Assembly (NCBI RefSeq): GCF_014636935.1
Contig: NZ_BMES01000002.1
Location: forward strand, 682,001 to 746,000
Direction of reading: 5' to 3'
DNA from: Alsobacter metallidurans
Lineage (GTDB): Bacteria > Pseudomonadota > Alphaproteobacteria > Rhizobiales > Beijerinckiaceae
Length of the DNA: 64,000 nucleotides
Shown here: positions 10,490 to 22,253 of the stretch, one piece after another
Layout of the letters: the number at the start of each line of letters is the position of its first letter
How positions within the stretch are numbered: the stretch's first letter is position 1
Made by a program: the position numbers and the translations under genes
The notes under the pieces: model-generated
Seen by the model: only the letters and a program-made list of their open reading frames with translations
Told to the model about the DNA's origin: nothing
Databases searched by the model: none

Positions 10490-11869
10490 ATGGCTTTTGA
10501 GTCTCCCAACGGGTCCGGCCACCTCTCACCCAGGCTCGTATTCGCCGTCGAAAGCCGTGCCGGCGCCCGGCGCATCGAGGTCAAGCGCGGGGTCGCGGTC
10601 GCCGGCTCGGCAGTGGCGGGGCTATTCCTGCTCTGGTCGGTGGGCGCGACGGCCTATATCGCATTTCGCGAGGACATCCTTGGCGGCCTCATGTCCCGCC
10701 AGACTCAGATGCAATACGCCTATGAGGACCGCATCGCGGCGTTACGCACCAGCATCGATCGGCTCACCAGTCGCCAGTTGCTCGACCAGGACTCATTCGA
10801 AGGCAAGGTCCAGGAACTGATCGCCCGCCAGGCGCAGCTCGAGAACCGCCAGGCCGTGGTGGCCTCGCTGGCGACGCAGTTCGAAGCCCAGGCGAAAAAC
10901 TCCCCCGTCGAAACCGCGCGGAGCGGCGCCTCGCTCCCGCCCGTCCTTTTCGCCCCCAAGGCTCAGGGTGGCCCGCTGCCAGCCGGATCGTCGGCCTTCG
11001 CGCCGGTGGACGCTGAGAAGCCCAAGCCCTCCGTGGAGCCCGCCCCGGCTCTCGACGCCATGCCGTTGCGCGGCACCAGCGCGGACGCGCGGCCCAAGGC
11101 GCCGCCGGCCGACGCCGCCCGAACCGCGTCCATGTTCCCCGAAGCCGGCTTCCTCAAGAGCGGCCCGGTGCAGAACCAGCTCTCGGCCTTGGGCGCCAAG
11201 CTCGCCCGGCTGGACGCCAACCAGTTGCAGGCCCTGTCGCGCATGGAAGCCCAGGCCAGAGCCACCACGACCCGCTACCAGTCGGTGATTTCTGACCTCG
11301 GCCTGCAGCCGAGCCGGTTCGAGGCATTCGCGTCACAGGGCGGCCCGCTGGTTCCCGTGCGGGCGGGTGCAGGCGCGGGCCCGTTCGAATCACTGGCCGC
11401 CCGCCTCCAGGGAACGCTGGCGGACGGCGCCCGCTTCAAGCGCGTCGTCGACTCGCTGCCGGTGCGCCGGCCTCTGAAGTCCGAGATGGATCAGACATCC
11501 TCGTTCGGATACCGCACCGACCCGTTCACCCGCGGCCTCGCGCTCCATACGGGCGTTGACCTGCGCGACGAGGCCGGCGCTGCGGTGCGCCCCACCGCGC
11601 GCGGCGTCGTCACGCTGGCGGACTGGAACGGCGGATACGGCAACATGGTCGAGATCGATCATGGCGCCGGCATCGTCACCCGCTATGCGCATCTCTCGGC
11701 CATCCTCGTCTCCGAGGGCCAGGAGGTGACGCCCGCGACCGTGATCGGTCGCGTCGGCTCGACCGGCCGCTCCACCGGGCCACATCTGCATTACGAGACT
11801 CGCATAGACGGGCAGCCGGTCGACCCGGTGCGCTATCTGCGGATGGCCGCCCGGCTGGGCCCGCTCTGA
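10490..11869 (+). CDS. M23 family metallopeptidase (LytM-like), membrane anchored
   Basis: A 459-residue protein. A short cytosolic N-terminus is followed by one membrane segment near residues 38-57, then a coiled-coil-like region (RIAALRTSIDRLTSRQ, VQELIARQAQLENRQ), a proline/alanine-rich linker, and a C-terminal LytM domain. Zinc ligands are visible in FGYRTDPFTRGLALHTGVD (near residue 352) and HLHYE (near 431). It either cleaves peptidoglycan crosslinks or acts as an activator of amidases in the periplasm. ATG 10490 has GAGG 7 nt upstream and starts a typical anchor; an upstream in-frame ATG at 10451 is less likely. Confidence 0.9.
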   Translation: MAFESPNGSGHLSPRLVFAVESRAGARRIEVKRGVAVAGSAVAGLFLLWSVGATAYIAFREDILGGLMSRQTQMQYAYEDRIAALRTSIDRLTSRQLLDQDSFEGKVQELIARQAQLENRQAVVASLATQFEAQAKNSPVETARSGASLPPVLFAPKAQGGPLPAGSSAFAPVDAEKPKPSVEPAPALDAMPLRGTSADARPKAPPADAARTASMFPEAGFLKSGPVQNQLSALGAKLARLDANQLQALSRMEAQARATTTRYQSVISDLGLQPSRFEAFASQGGPLVPVRAGAGAGPFESLAARLQGTLADGARFKRVVDSLPVRRPLKSEMDQTSSFGYRTDPFTRGLALHTGVDLRDEAGAAVRPTARGVVTLADWNGGYGNMVEIDHGAGIVTRYAHLSAILVSEGQEVTPATVIGRVGSTGRSTGPHLHYETRIDGQPVDPVRYLRMAARLGPL

Positions 11870-11903
11870 CGGAGCGCTAGATCCGAAGGATTGCTTAAAC
11901 GAA

Positions 11904-11927
11904 AAAAGCCGGCGAAAGCCGGCTTTT
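11904..11927. terminator. Bidirectional intrinsic terminator
   Basis: A perfect 10-bp stem AAAAGCCGGC / GCCGGCTTTT around a GAAA loop, with an A-run before and a T-run after. It lies between the convergent M23 peptidase and prfB genes and can terminate both. Confidence 0.9.
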
Positions 11928-11950
11928 CCTTGTGGGGCGCGAAGCCAACG

Positions 11951-13079
11951 TCAGTCGATGTCCTGCACCTCTTCGCCGCCGCCATACACGCGCTGCGCCA
12001 GCGCAGCTTCCATGAACGGGTCGATCTCGCCGTCCAGCACATCGCCTGGGCTTGTGGACTGCGTGCCGGTGCGCAGGTCCTTCACGAGTTGGTAAGGCTG
12101 CAGCACATAGGAGCGGATCTGGTGGCCCCAGCCGATGTCGGTCTTCGACGCGGCTTCGGCGTTCGCCTTCTCCTCCCGCATTTGCAGTTCCCGCTCATAA
12201 AGGCGGGCGCGCAGCATGTCCCACGCCTTGGCGCGGTTCTTGTGCTGTGAGCGCTCCTGCTGGCAGGCCACCACGATGCCGGTTGGGTTATGCGTGATGC
12301 GCACCGCCGAATCGGTAGTGTTGACGTGCTGTCCGCCAGCGCCTGACGACCGGAAGGTGTCGATGCGGCAATCGCTTTCCTTGATGTCGATCTGAATGCG
12401 ATCGTCAATCACGGGATAAACCCACACGGACGCAAAGCTGGTGTGCCGTCGCGCGTTGGAGTCGAAGGGCGAGATGCGCACGAGCCGGTGCACGCCGGAT
12501 TCAGTCTTCGCCCACCCATAGGCGTTGTGGCCCTTGATCAGGAGCGTCGCGCCCTTGATGCCCGCCTCTTCCCCATCCGCGATGTCGACGATCTCGACCT
12601 TGTAGCCCCGCCGCTCCGCCCAGCGCGTGTACATGCGCATCAGCATGTTGGTCCAATCCTGGCTCTCGGTGCCGCCGGCGCCGGAGTGGACTTCCAGATA
12701 GGCGTCGTTCTGGTCCGCTTCGCCGGAGAGCAGCGTCTCGATCTGCCGGCGGGCCGCTTCGGCCTGCACGTTGCGGATCATCTGCTCGCCCTCGCCGACC
12801 GCCGAAGGATCGCCCTCGGTCTCGCCAAGGTCGATGAACATCACGGCGTCATCGAGCTCGCGCTCAAGCCGCGAAATGGAGCCGAGCCGGTCTTCCAGAT
12901 CGGTGCGCTCGCGCATCACCTTCTGGGCCGCGTCGGCGTCATTCCAGAGATTGGGGTCTTCGGCCTTGGCGTTCAGCTCCGCCAGGCGACGCGTTGCTGC
13001 GTCGAAGTCAAAGATGCCTCCTCAGCAGTCCCACGGACTGCTTGGCGGATTCGAGCAGAGATTCGATCTCGGCGCGCAT
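11951..13079 (-). CDS. prfB: Peptide chain release factor 2, expressed through a programmed +1 frameshift
   Basis: RF2, read on the minus strand from ATG 13079. The first 23 codons end in AGG AGG CAT CTT TGA, the in-frame TGA being at 13010-13008. Shifting +1 on CTT (to CTT GAC) continues as [14 protein letters not shown] and the full RF2, about 375 residues in all. The internal AGGAGG lies three bases from CTT, as in the E. coli frameshift site. The anticodon-mimic tripeptide SPF is in [10 protein letters not shown] and the hydrolytic GGQ in [14 protein letters not shown]2 reads UGA and UAA, so low RF2 lets the ribosome pause at TGA and shift, giving autoregulation. Confidence 0.97.
13008..13022 (-). 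promoter_or_regulatory. prfB programmed +1 frameshift site
   Basis: On the minus strand: AGGAGG (13022-13017), CAT, then CTT TGA C. The SD-like element pairs with 16S rRNA and the slippery CTT with the in-frame UGA sets the +1 shift. Upstream and downstream frames encode continuous RF2 sequence, so this is a recoding site and not a sequencing error. Confidence 0.95.
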
Positions 13080-13129
13080 GAAACTCTCTTGCTGGATGGA
13101 GACGCGGCCTTGCCGCGCCCGGAATGGTG

Positions 13130-13151
13130 AAGCGCGGCCGGGGCCGCGCTT
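13130..13151. terminator. GC-rich hairpin between PBP1A and prfB genes
   Basis: A 10-bp stem AAGCGCGGCC / GGCCGCGCTT with a GG centre, downstream of the PBP1A stop and just before prfB on the minus strand. No T-tract follows, so at most it is an attenuating or RNA-protecting hairpin. Confidence 0.35.
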
Positions 13152-13205
13152 GCTGGCGGATAGGTAGCGACGTGGGTCGCGGGTGTAAAGACGGCGAGAC
13201 CCGGC

Positions 13206-15611
<2,406 letters not shown>

Positions 15612-15922
15612 GCGTGGCGTCGTCCGCTTTCGTCCTGGGGGCCGGTCGCTCGGACCAGCTCCGCCACGGCCTGACTGAACGAACCCGCCCAGCACCGGCC
15701 TGCCTCATCTCTCACGCAACCGAACAGGCGGCCTTGTGGCCGGTCCTTCTCACGAGGACGAGGTTGCGCCTTCAGCCCCGGACGCAACCAAAGCCCACGC
15801 CCCCCGGGCGGGCCCCTGTCGAGCGCCAATCTACACGCAGCTGCGCCTCGCCGCATCCCGAAACGGAACGCAGGCGCACCCTGCGGCCGCACTGTGTTGA
15901 AAACGCGACGACCTTACGGATG
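15612..15922. other. Intergenic region between the amidase and PBP1A genes
   Basis: About 310 bases with no supported gene. It holds the likely leader of the PBP1A gene, with a candidate promoter at its right end. Nothing else is recognised. Confidence 0.5.
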
Positions 15923-15926
15923 TCAA
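15898..15926 (-). promoter_or_regulatory. Candidate sigma-70 promoter for PBP1A copy 1
   Basis: On the minus strand TTGACA (15926-15921), a 17-nt spacer and TTTTCA (15903-15898). The -35 is consensus, the -10 is poor. It overlaps the last codons of the amidase gene and would give a leader of about 280 nt. Confidence 0.4.
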
Positions 15927-17173
15927 GGAAGAACAGGGGCGCCTTGCTGGGCGAGGCGGGGGGCCAGGAACGCCGTGATGGCGGCCGAAATCGACTCCGT
16001 CGCCTTGTCGCGCCAAGCGTCGGCAGTGAGGAGCTCGACGTCGCTCTTGCTGGACAGGTAGCCCAGCTCCACCAGCACGGACGGCACGTCGGGCGCGCGC
16101 AGCACCCAGAACCCGGCCGAGCGGTGGGGATTTTTGTTGAGCCGCGCCGCGGCCGTCATCTTGCCGACCAGAGTGCGGGCGAAGAGGTGCGAGTAGGTCC
16201 GCGTCTCACGCCGGGTGAGGTCGCCCAGAATGCCGGCCACTTCCTCTGCGCCCACCTCGGCGTCCACGCCCGCGACGCTGTCGGCCTTGTTTTCCGATTC
16301 GGCGAGTCGCGCCGCCTCGGCGTCCGAGGCCCGGTCCGAATTCGTGTAGACCGTGAGCCCACGCACCTCCGGGCTCGCCTGCACGGTGTCGGCGTGGATG
16401 GAGACGAACAGGCTGGCGCTGTTGTCCTGCGCGATGCGCACCCGGTCGCGCAGCGAAATAAAAGTATCGTCCTCGCGGGTAATCACCACCCGGTAGCGGC
16501 CATTGCGCTCGAGCTTCACCTTCAGGTCGCGGGCGAAGGCCAGGACCACGTCCTTCTCGACCGTATGCGCGACCCCGATCGCGCCCGTGTCGATGCCGCC
16601 ATGGCCCGGATCGAGCACCACCACGGGACGTTTGTCCGCGCCCGCCCGAGGCGCCGGCGTGGTCGGCTCCGGGGAGGACGCCCTGTCGGCCGCGGCCGTG
16701 CGGGCGAAGACGTCGCGCTCGGCCTTTTTCAGGTCCAGCACCAGCGCGTTCGCGGCGCCGCCCATCAGGCTCTCGTTGGCGACCCGCACAGGCAAGGCCG
16801 GCGATGCGAGGTCGATCACCACGCGCGACCGTCCCGGGCCCATCATGCCGTAGCGAAAGGACTTCACGAGTCCCCTCGCCTTGCGGCCGGCGTCGGCCGG
16901 CATCTGGAAATTCACCTCGGGCAGGTCGATCACGAGCCTGTCGGGCTTCTCCAGAACCTTGACCGAAGGCTCCACCGCTGACGACAAAGTGAAGGTGAGC
17001 CGCGTGGCGCCTTGGTCGCCCGCAACCTGCGCATCGATCGCGACGGGAGCAGGCGTTTTCGGCGCCGGCGATTGAGTCTCGGCCGCGGCGGCGCCGGCCG
17101 CCGGAAGCGCAAGAAGCAGCGTCACGCCCCAGAGGGCTGCTCGCGTCAGGCGTTTCCAACGAGTGCCGGGCAT
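15923..17173 (-). CDS. N-acetylmuramoyl-L-alanine amidase with AMIN domain (AmiC-like)
   Basis: About 416 residues. MPGTRWKRLTRAALWGVTLL begins a signal peptide ending near AAGAAAAE. An AMIN domain (residues about 40-150, TRLTFTLSSAVEPSV and LVIDLPEVNF) targets septal or polar peptidoglycan. The C-terminal amidase_3 domain has zinc ligands in VVLDPGHGGIDTG and VSIHADT, and a catalytic Glu in VLVELGYLSS. It removes the stem peptide from MurNAc in the periplasm during daughter-cell separation. ATG 17173 was chosen because the signal peptide begins there; an in-frame ATG at 17251 would add 26 residues. It lies upstream of and codirectional with the PBP1A gene. Confidence 0.93.
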   Translation of the reverse strand: MPGTRWKRLTRAALWGVTLLLALPAAGAAAAETQSPAPKTPAPVAIDAQVAGDQGATRLTFTLSSAVEPSVKVLEKPDRLVIDLPEVNFQMPADAGRKARGLVKSFRYGMMGPGRSRVVIDLASPALPVRVANESLMGGAANALVLDLKKAERDVFARTAAADRASSPEPTTPAPRAGADKRPVVVLDPGHGGIDTGAIGVAHTVEKDVVLAFARDLKVKLERNGRYRVVITREDDTFISLRDRVRIAQDNSASLFVSIHADTVQASPEVRGLTVYTNSDRASDAEAARLAESENKADSVAGVDAEVGAEEVAGILGDLTRRETRTYSHLFARTLVGKMTAAARLNKNPHRSAGFWVLRAPDVPSVLVELGYLSSKSDVELLTADAWRDKATESISAAITAFLAPRLAQQGAPVLP

Positions 17174-17855
17174 TCCATGGTCCTGTTCGCGCAACGACGC
17201 GGCCGTGTTCGTATCCCGTTCATAGGCTATAGGGCGATTGAGGTTAACCAATCCTCACGACCCCGATCTGGTTTCCGCCCGGCGAGTGGCGGGGGCGACA
17301 CACTCGTATAAATGCTTGCCAGATTCGGGTTTTCGCCTTTATGAGAAAAGGGTCACGTCTCTCCGTCGCCCGCGGGAGCGCCTCGGCAGAGAGGCTTTGC
17401 GCGGGAACCGGTTCTTGGCGCCGAGGCTTTCGCCGAAGCGCGCCAGTTTTTCCGGCGACAACCTCAGCGACGTGGCGTCAGAGCCTCGCATGCGGTTTTC
17501 CGGTCGAGGCGCCACGGCCGACAACAGCGCCCTTCCCAAGGTCCGCCTCCGTTCGTCGGCCCCCGAAAAAAGGTACCGAGGTCGTGGCGTGAGCAGTGTG
17601 CTCCGGACCCGTCGAGAGCTTCAGACCGCGGTCGTCGCAGGACGCCCGCCGTTTCTCCGTCGGATTCGCCAACGGCCCCTTCTTTCCAGCGCATGTTCAA
17701 CCCACGCCGGCCTCCGGCGCAAACTGAGCGCTGATCCCCGTTCCGTTCGTTCTCTCGTCGCCCCGTTTCCGCCGCCGTCCGTTGTGGACGCACGGCTCTT
17801 CTTGCTTGCGACGAGACTGATCGGTCCACGGGAGCAGCGCCAATGAGAGATCCTC
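17174..17855. other. Long intergenic region: rne leader and divergent amidase promoter
   Basis: About 680 bases without a supported gene. Open frames here lack family features and ribosome-binding sites. It must hold the divergent promoters of the amidase gene and rne. TATAAAT at 17307-17313 could be a -10, without a good -35. A long structured 5' leader is expected for rne, because RNase E of other bacteria autoregulates through its own 5' UTR; no known motif was identified here. Confidence 0.5.
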
Positions 17856-20800
17856 ATGGCCAACAAGATGCTCATCGACGCCTCGCACCCGGAAGAGACC
17901 CGGGTCGTGGTGGTCCGCGGTAATCGCGTCGAAGAATTCGATTTCGAGTCCGCCAACAAAAAGCAGCTCCGCGGGAATATCTATCTCGCCAAGGTGATCC
18001 GCGTGGAGCCCTCGCTCCAGGCCGCTTTCGTGGACTACGGCGGCAACCGCCACGGCTTCCTGGCCTTCAGCGAGATTCACCCCGACTACTACCAGATCCC
18101 GGTCGCCGACCGTCAGGCGCTGATCGAGGAAGAAGCCCGCCACGAGCGCGACACTGACGAGGCCGAGGAAAACGGCCGCCGCAATCGCCGCCGCGGCAAG
18201 GGCGGCAAGCCGGCCCGCCGCTCCGGCGGCCAGCACGGCGACGCCACCGTGACCGAGGATGCGCCCGTCGTCGACGTCGACGCCGCCAGCGCGGTCGGCG
18301 CGCAGGAGGAAGCCTCGGGCGGCTCGCACGAGAACGATGCTCACGAGCAGGATGCGCACGAGCACGAGGGTCACGAGGCCGTTGATCCGTCCGCCGCCAC
18401 CGAGGAGCCCCCCGTCCGCAGCGAAAGCGAGCAGGACGAGGCCTCGCACCACGACGACGGCCGTGACGATCATAACGATGACCATGGCGACGACGAGCAC
18501 GCCGAGGGTGACGAGAACGGCGAGCCCCGCCATGTGATCGAGCAGGTCGGCGCCGGCGACGCGCTGGAAGAGCTGCCGGAGCGTCCGCGCGCCTCGCGCC
18601 GCCAGTACAAGATCCAGGAAGTCATCAAGCGCCGCCAGGTGCTGCTCGTGCAGGTCGTCAAGGAAGAGCGCGGCAACAAGGGCGCGGCGCTCACCACCTA
18701 CCTGTCGCTGGCGGGCCGCTACTCGGTCCTGATGCCCAACACCGGGCGTGGCGGCGGCATTTCCCGCAAGATCACCGACTCGGTGGACCGCAAGCGTCTG
18801 AAGGCCGTCGCCCAGGAGCTCGAGGTTCCGGAGGGGATGGGCGTCATCCTGCGCACGGCCGGCGCCTCGCGCACCAAGACCGAGATCAAGCGCGATTTCG
18901 AATACCTGATGCGCCTGTGGGAGACCGTGCGCGAGCTGACGCTGCAGTCGTCGGCCCCGGCGCTCACCTATGAGGAAGGCTCGCTCGTCAAGCGCGCCAT
19001 CCGCGACCTCTACAACAAGGACATCGACGAGGTGCTCGTCGCCGGCGACGGCGCCTACAAGGACGCCAAGGACTTCATGCGCATGCTCATGCCGAGCCAT
19101 GCCAAGAACGTGAAGCCGTACCGCGACGTGCAGCCGCTCTTCGCCCGCTTCGGCGTGGAGGCGCAGCTCGACGCCATGTTCTCTAACCAGGTGACGCTGA
19201 AGTCCGGCGGCTACATCGTCATCAATCAGACCGAGGCGCTGGTCGCCATCGACGTGAACTCGGGCCGCGCAACGCGCGAGCACAACATCGAGGACACGGC
19301 CACCAAGACCAACTGCGAGGCGGCCGACGAAGTCGCCCGCCAGCTTCGCCTGCGCGATCTCGCCGGCCTCATCGTGATCGATTTCATCGACATGGAGGAG
19401 AACCGGAACAACCGCACGGTGGAGCGCCGCCTGAAGGACGCGCTCAAGAACGACCGCGCCCGCATCCAGGTCGGCCGCATCTCGCCCTTCGGCCTCATGG
19501 AGATGTCGCGCCAGCGCATCCGTACAGGCGTGCTGGAAGGCTCCACGGTTCCGTGCCCGCACTGCGCGGGCGCCGGCATCGTGCGCGCCACCCCGTCCAT
19601 CGCCCTGCATGTGCTGCGCGCCGTGGAAGAGATGCTCATCAAGAGCAACTCTCACCACCTGTTGGTTCGCACCGGCACGGACGTATGCCTGTACATCCTC
19701 AACCAGAAGCGCAGCCACCTGCGCGGGTTGGAGGACCGGTTCGGCGTCGACATCACCATCCTGGCCGATGACGCGCACACCAGCGGCACGCACGCCTTCG
19801 CGATCGAGCGCGGCGAGCTGATCACCAACCCGCGCCCCATCGTGATCTCGCCCGTGATCGTCGACAGCGTCGACCTGGACGACGAGGTCGAGGATGACAT
19901 CGAGGACGAGGTCGAGGAGACCGAGGACGACGAAGCCGTCGCCGACGTCGAGGTCCGCGAGGATCGCGCGCCGCGCCAGGATCGTGGCCGTCGCGAGCGC
20001 GGCGGACGTGGCGACCGGGCGCCGCGCGAAGGGGGCGAGCGCGCTCCCCAGGAGCGTGGCCCCGCGCCGGAGCGTGGGCCTGCGCCCGAGCGAGACGAGT
20101 TGCGCGCCGAATCCGACAGCGAGGGCGGACGCCGCAGGCGTCGGCGCCGCCGTCGGCGTGGCGGACGCGGCGGCGAGGGCCGGCCGGAGGTCTACGGCGC
20201 CGATGGCGCCCCGATGCCGGTCGATGCGCCCCAGCCCGAGGTGACGGGCGCGCCCTTTGGCGGCACGCACACTTATGAGCCGGCCAGCGTCGCCGACGAC
20301 GCCACCACGCAGGACCTTGCCATGAACGAGGCCGAGGCCGGCCTCACCGTGCCGTCCTCCGACGAGGAGGCCAATGGCCGCCGCCGTCGCGGACGTCGGG
20401 GCGGACGTCGCCTGCGCGGCGATCGCGCCGAGGATGCCGGGACCGATGCCCCGGCGTCGAGCGCCGAGGACGAGTCGCTGACCCTGGCTTCCGAAGCCGC
20501 CGTCGCGGACGAAGCCGTGAGCGAGCCCGCCGTCGAGGCGCCCGCCAAGCCGGCCCGCAAGCCGCGCGCCCCGCGCCGCACGAAGGCTAGCATCGCGGCC
20601 GAGGCCGCCGCCGCCGCCGAAGCCGCGGCCTCAGCGCCCGACGCCGCCGAGGCTCCAGCCGAAGCATCGCCGCCAGCCGCGCCCGTCGTCGAGGCTCCTG
20701 CCCCGGCGCCTGCCATGGCGGCCGCCCGAGCTCCCGAGCCTGTGGTCGCCGCCGCCGCCCCCGAGCCGCAGCCCGAGCCCGAGCCCGTCACCACCGAACC

Positions 20801-20882
20801 CGTGGTGTTCGGCGCCGAGCCCGCCGCGCCCCGCAAGGCCGGCTGGTGGGCCAAGGCGAAGTCCGCCATCTCGGGCGGCTGA
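17856..20882 (+). CDS. rne: Ribonuclease E
   Basis: A 1008-residue RNase E. The S1 domain starts at residue about 35 (GNIYLAKVIRVEPSLQAAFVD) but is interrupted by an insertion of roughly 140 residues (about 95-235), first Arg/Lys-rich then His/Asp/Glu-rich. It resumes at RRQYKIQEVIKRRQ. The DNase-I-like catalytic core has metal-binding Asp in VAIDVNSG (near 464) and VIDFIDM (near 507), and the Zn-link CPHC near 566. The C-terminal 350 residues are disordered, with a poly-arginine stretch near 765 and an end PRKAGWWAKAKSAISGG. It initiates mRNA decay and rRNA/tRNA processing and scaffolds the degradosome. Confidence 0.96.
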   Translation: MANKMLIDASHPEETRVVVVRGNRVEEFDFESANKKQLRGNIYLAKVIRVEPSLQAAFVDYGGNRHGFLAFSEIHPDYYQIPVADRQALIEEEARHERDTDEAEENGRRNRRRGKGGKPARRSGGQHGDATVTEDAPVVDVDAASAVGAQEEASGGSHENDAHEQDAHEHEGHEAVDPSAATEEPPVRSESEQDEASHHDDGRDDHNDDHGDDEHAEGDENGEPRHVIEQVGAGDALEELPERPRASRRQYKIQEVIKRRQVLLVQVVKEERGNKGAALTTYLSLAGRYSVLMPNTGRGGGISRKITDSVDRKRLKAVAQELEVPEGMGVILRTAGASRTKTEIKRDFEYLMRLWETVRELTLQSSAPALTYEEGSLVKRAIRDLYNKDIDEVLVAGDGAYKDAKDFMRMLMPSHAKNVKPYRDVQPLFARFGVEAQLDAMFSNQVTLKSGGYIVINQTEALVAIDVNSGRATREHNIEDTATKTNCEAADEVARQLRLRDLAGLIVIDFIDMEENRNNRTVERRLKDALKNDRARIQVGRISPFGLMEMSRQRIRTGVLEGSTVPCPHCAGAGIVRATPSIALHVLRAVEEMLIKSNSHHLLVRTGTDVCLYILNQKRSHLRGLEDRFGVDITILADDAHTSGTHAFAIERGELITNPRPIVISPVIVDSVDLDDEVEDDIEDEVEETEDDEAVADVEVREDRAPRQDRGRRERGGRGDRAPREGGERAPQERGPAPERGPAPERDELRAESDSEGGRRRRRRRRRRGGRGGEGRPEVYGADGAPMPVDAPQPEVTGAPFGGTHTYEPASVADDATTQDLAMNEAEAGLTVPSSDEEANGRRRRGRRGGRRLRGDRAEDAGTDAPASSAEDESLTLASEAAVADEAVSEPAVEAPAKPARKPRAPRRTKASIAAEAAAAAEAAASAPDAAEAPAEASPPAAPVVEAPAPAPAMAAARAPEPVVAAAAPEPQPEPEPVTTEPVVFGAEPAAPRKAGWWAKAKSAISGG

Positions 20883-20902
20883 GCGCCAAGCACTGGACGC
20901 AG

Positions 20903-20928
20903 AAAGGGCGGCTCTCGGGCCGCCCTTT
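20903..20928 (+). terminator. Intrinsic terminator of rne
   Basis: Stem AAAGGGCGGC / GCCGCCCTTT with a 6-nt loop, followed by T residues, 20 bases after the rne stop. The convergent aminotransferase gene ends 27 bases further on, so it may also serve that gene. Confidence 0.88.
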
Positions 20929-20954
20929 TCGTTTCAACGGCGCGCGGGAGGCGC

Positions 20955-22148
20955 TCAGGCTTTCAGGAAGGCTCCCAACCGCCTTGCCGCTTCTATGCAG
21001 GTCTCCTCCGAGCCCGCGAACGAAAGCCGCATGTAGCGGTTTCCGCGCGCCTGGTCGAAATCCAGCCCCGGCGTCACGGCGACGCCGGTTTCGTCCAGGA
21101 TCCGGCGGCAGAACGCCAATGAGTCGTTGGTGTAGCGGCCCACATCCGCATAGACGTAGAAGGCGCCGTCCACCGGCAGGAAGTCCGGCAGGCCGATGCG
21201 CGGCAGCTCTGCCAGCAAAATCTCTCGGTTGCGGGCGTAGCCGGCCTTCACGGCCTCGAGCTCCTCGGTGGCCGAGAACGCCGCCTCGGCCGCTACCTGG
21301 CTGAGAAAGGGCACGGAGATGAACAGGCTCTGCGCAAGCCGCTCGATGGGGCGCACCAGCGCCTCGGGCACGACCATCCAGCCGACGCGCCAGCCGGTCA
21401 TGCAGTAGTATTTTGAGAAGCTGTTGATCACCACGGCGTCCGAATCGAACGCCAGCGCGGTGTCGGCCGGGCGCTCATAGGTGAGGCCGTGGTAGATCTC
21501 ATCCGACACGAACCAGAGCCCGAGTTCGCCGCAAACCCGGCCGAGGTCGGCCAAAGCCTCCCGGCTCATCATGGTGCCCGAAGGGTTGGCCGGGCTCATC
21601 GCCAGCACGCCCGTCAGCGGCCGATCCGCATGGGCGCGGCGGATCGCCTCGCCGGTCAACGCCCAGCCTGTGGCGGCGCTCGTTTCAATCTCAACCGGCT
21701 CGACCCCGAGCGCCTTCAGCACGTTGCGATAGGCCGGGTAGCCCGGCGCGCTGATGGCGACACGGTCACCCGGGTCGAACATCGCCAAAAAGGACAGGAT
21801 GAAGCCGCCCGAGGATCCCGTGGTCACCACCACGCGCTCAGCCGGGACAGCGACCCCATAAGCGTCGCCGTAGTGGCGCGCGATGCGCTCGCGCAGCGAG
21901 GGCAGGCCCAGCGCCTCCGTGTAGCCGATTCGGCCCCGCGCCAGCGCGGCGGTCGCCGCCTCCACCACCCTGCGCGGCGCCGGCGCGCCCGGCTGCCCCA
22001 CCTCCATGTGCAGCACGCTATCGCCGGCGCTTTCCTTGATGTTGGCGGCCGCGAGCACGTCCATGGCCAGGAACGGCTCAACATTGCTGCGGGCCGAAGC
22101 CTGCAGGGCTGCGCGCGAGCGCGCCGGGGTCGGGAAGTTCTTCGCCAT
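20955..22148 (-). CDS. PLP-dependent class I/II aminotransferase (AspC-like)
   Basis: About 397 residues, fold type I. Visible are VVTTGSSGGFILSFLAMF, MSPANPSGTMM, DEIYHGLTY, the PLP-lysine segment INSFSKYYCMTGWRVGW and a C-terminal YMRLSFAGSEE with the carboxylate-binding Arg. It transfers amino groups between an amino acid and a 2-oxoacid in the cytosol; the substrate is not clear from sequence. ATG 22148 (MAKNFPTPARS) is chosen; an in-frame ATG at 22172 adds eight residues. It is divergent from the M48 protease gene. Confidence 0.9.
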   Translation of the reverse strand: MAKNFPTPARSRAALQASARSNVEPFLAMDVLAAANIKESAGDSVLHMEVGQPGAPAPRRVVEAATAALARGRIGYTEALGLPSLRERIARHYGDAYGVAVPAERVVVTTGSSGGFILSFLAMFDPGDRVAISAPGYPAYRNVLKALGVEPVEIETSAATGWALTGEAIRRAHADRPLTGVLAMSPANPSGTMMSREALADLGRVCGELGLWFVSDEIYHGLTYERPADTALAFDSDAVVINSFSKYYCMTGWRVGWMVVPEALVRPIERLAQSLFISVPFLSQVAAEAAFSATEELEAVKAGYARNREILLAELPRIGLPDFLPVDGAFYVYADVGRYTNDSLAFCRRILDETGVAVTPGLDFDQARGNRYMRLSFAGSEETCIEAARRLGAFLKA

Positions 22149-22253
22149 GGGGCCGCCGTGTTTGCGGGGCATAGGGGCCAGCCCCACGGCAGCCGCGCCC
22201 ATTTGACCGGGAGCGGAGCTGTCCGTAAGTCTTGGCGCCGGTCCGAGAGCCCC

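Noticed and set aside
17243-17251. GTTAACCAA as a CtrA half-site between amidase and rne
   Set aside because: Single half-sites of 6-7 bases are frequent by chance, and a second half is missing. Similar TTAACC sequences at 10431 and 29761 were set aside for the same reason.
17697-20270. A very long open frame antisense to rne (over 850 codons)
   Set aside because: The sequence is low-complexity and follows the codon-position bias of rne in the opposite strand; it has no family motifs. GC-rich genomes often show such frames. The same applies to the long frame antisense to PBP1A copy 1 (13470-15674).
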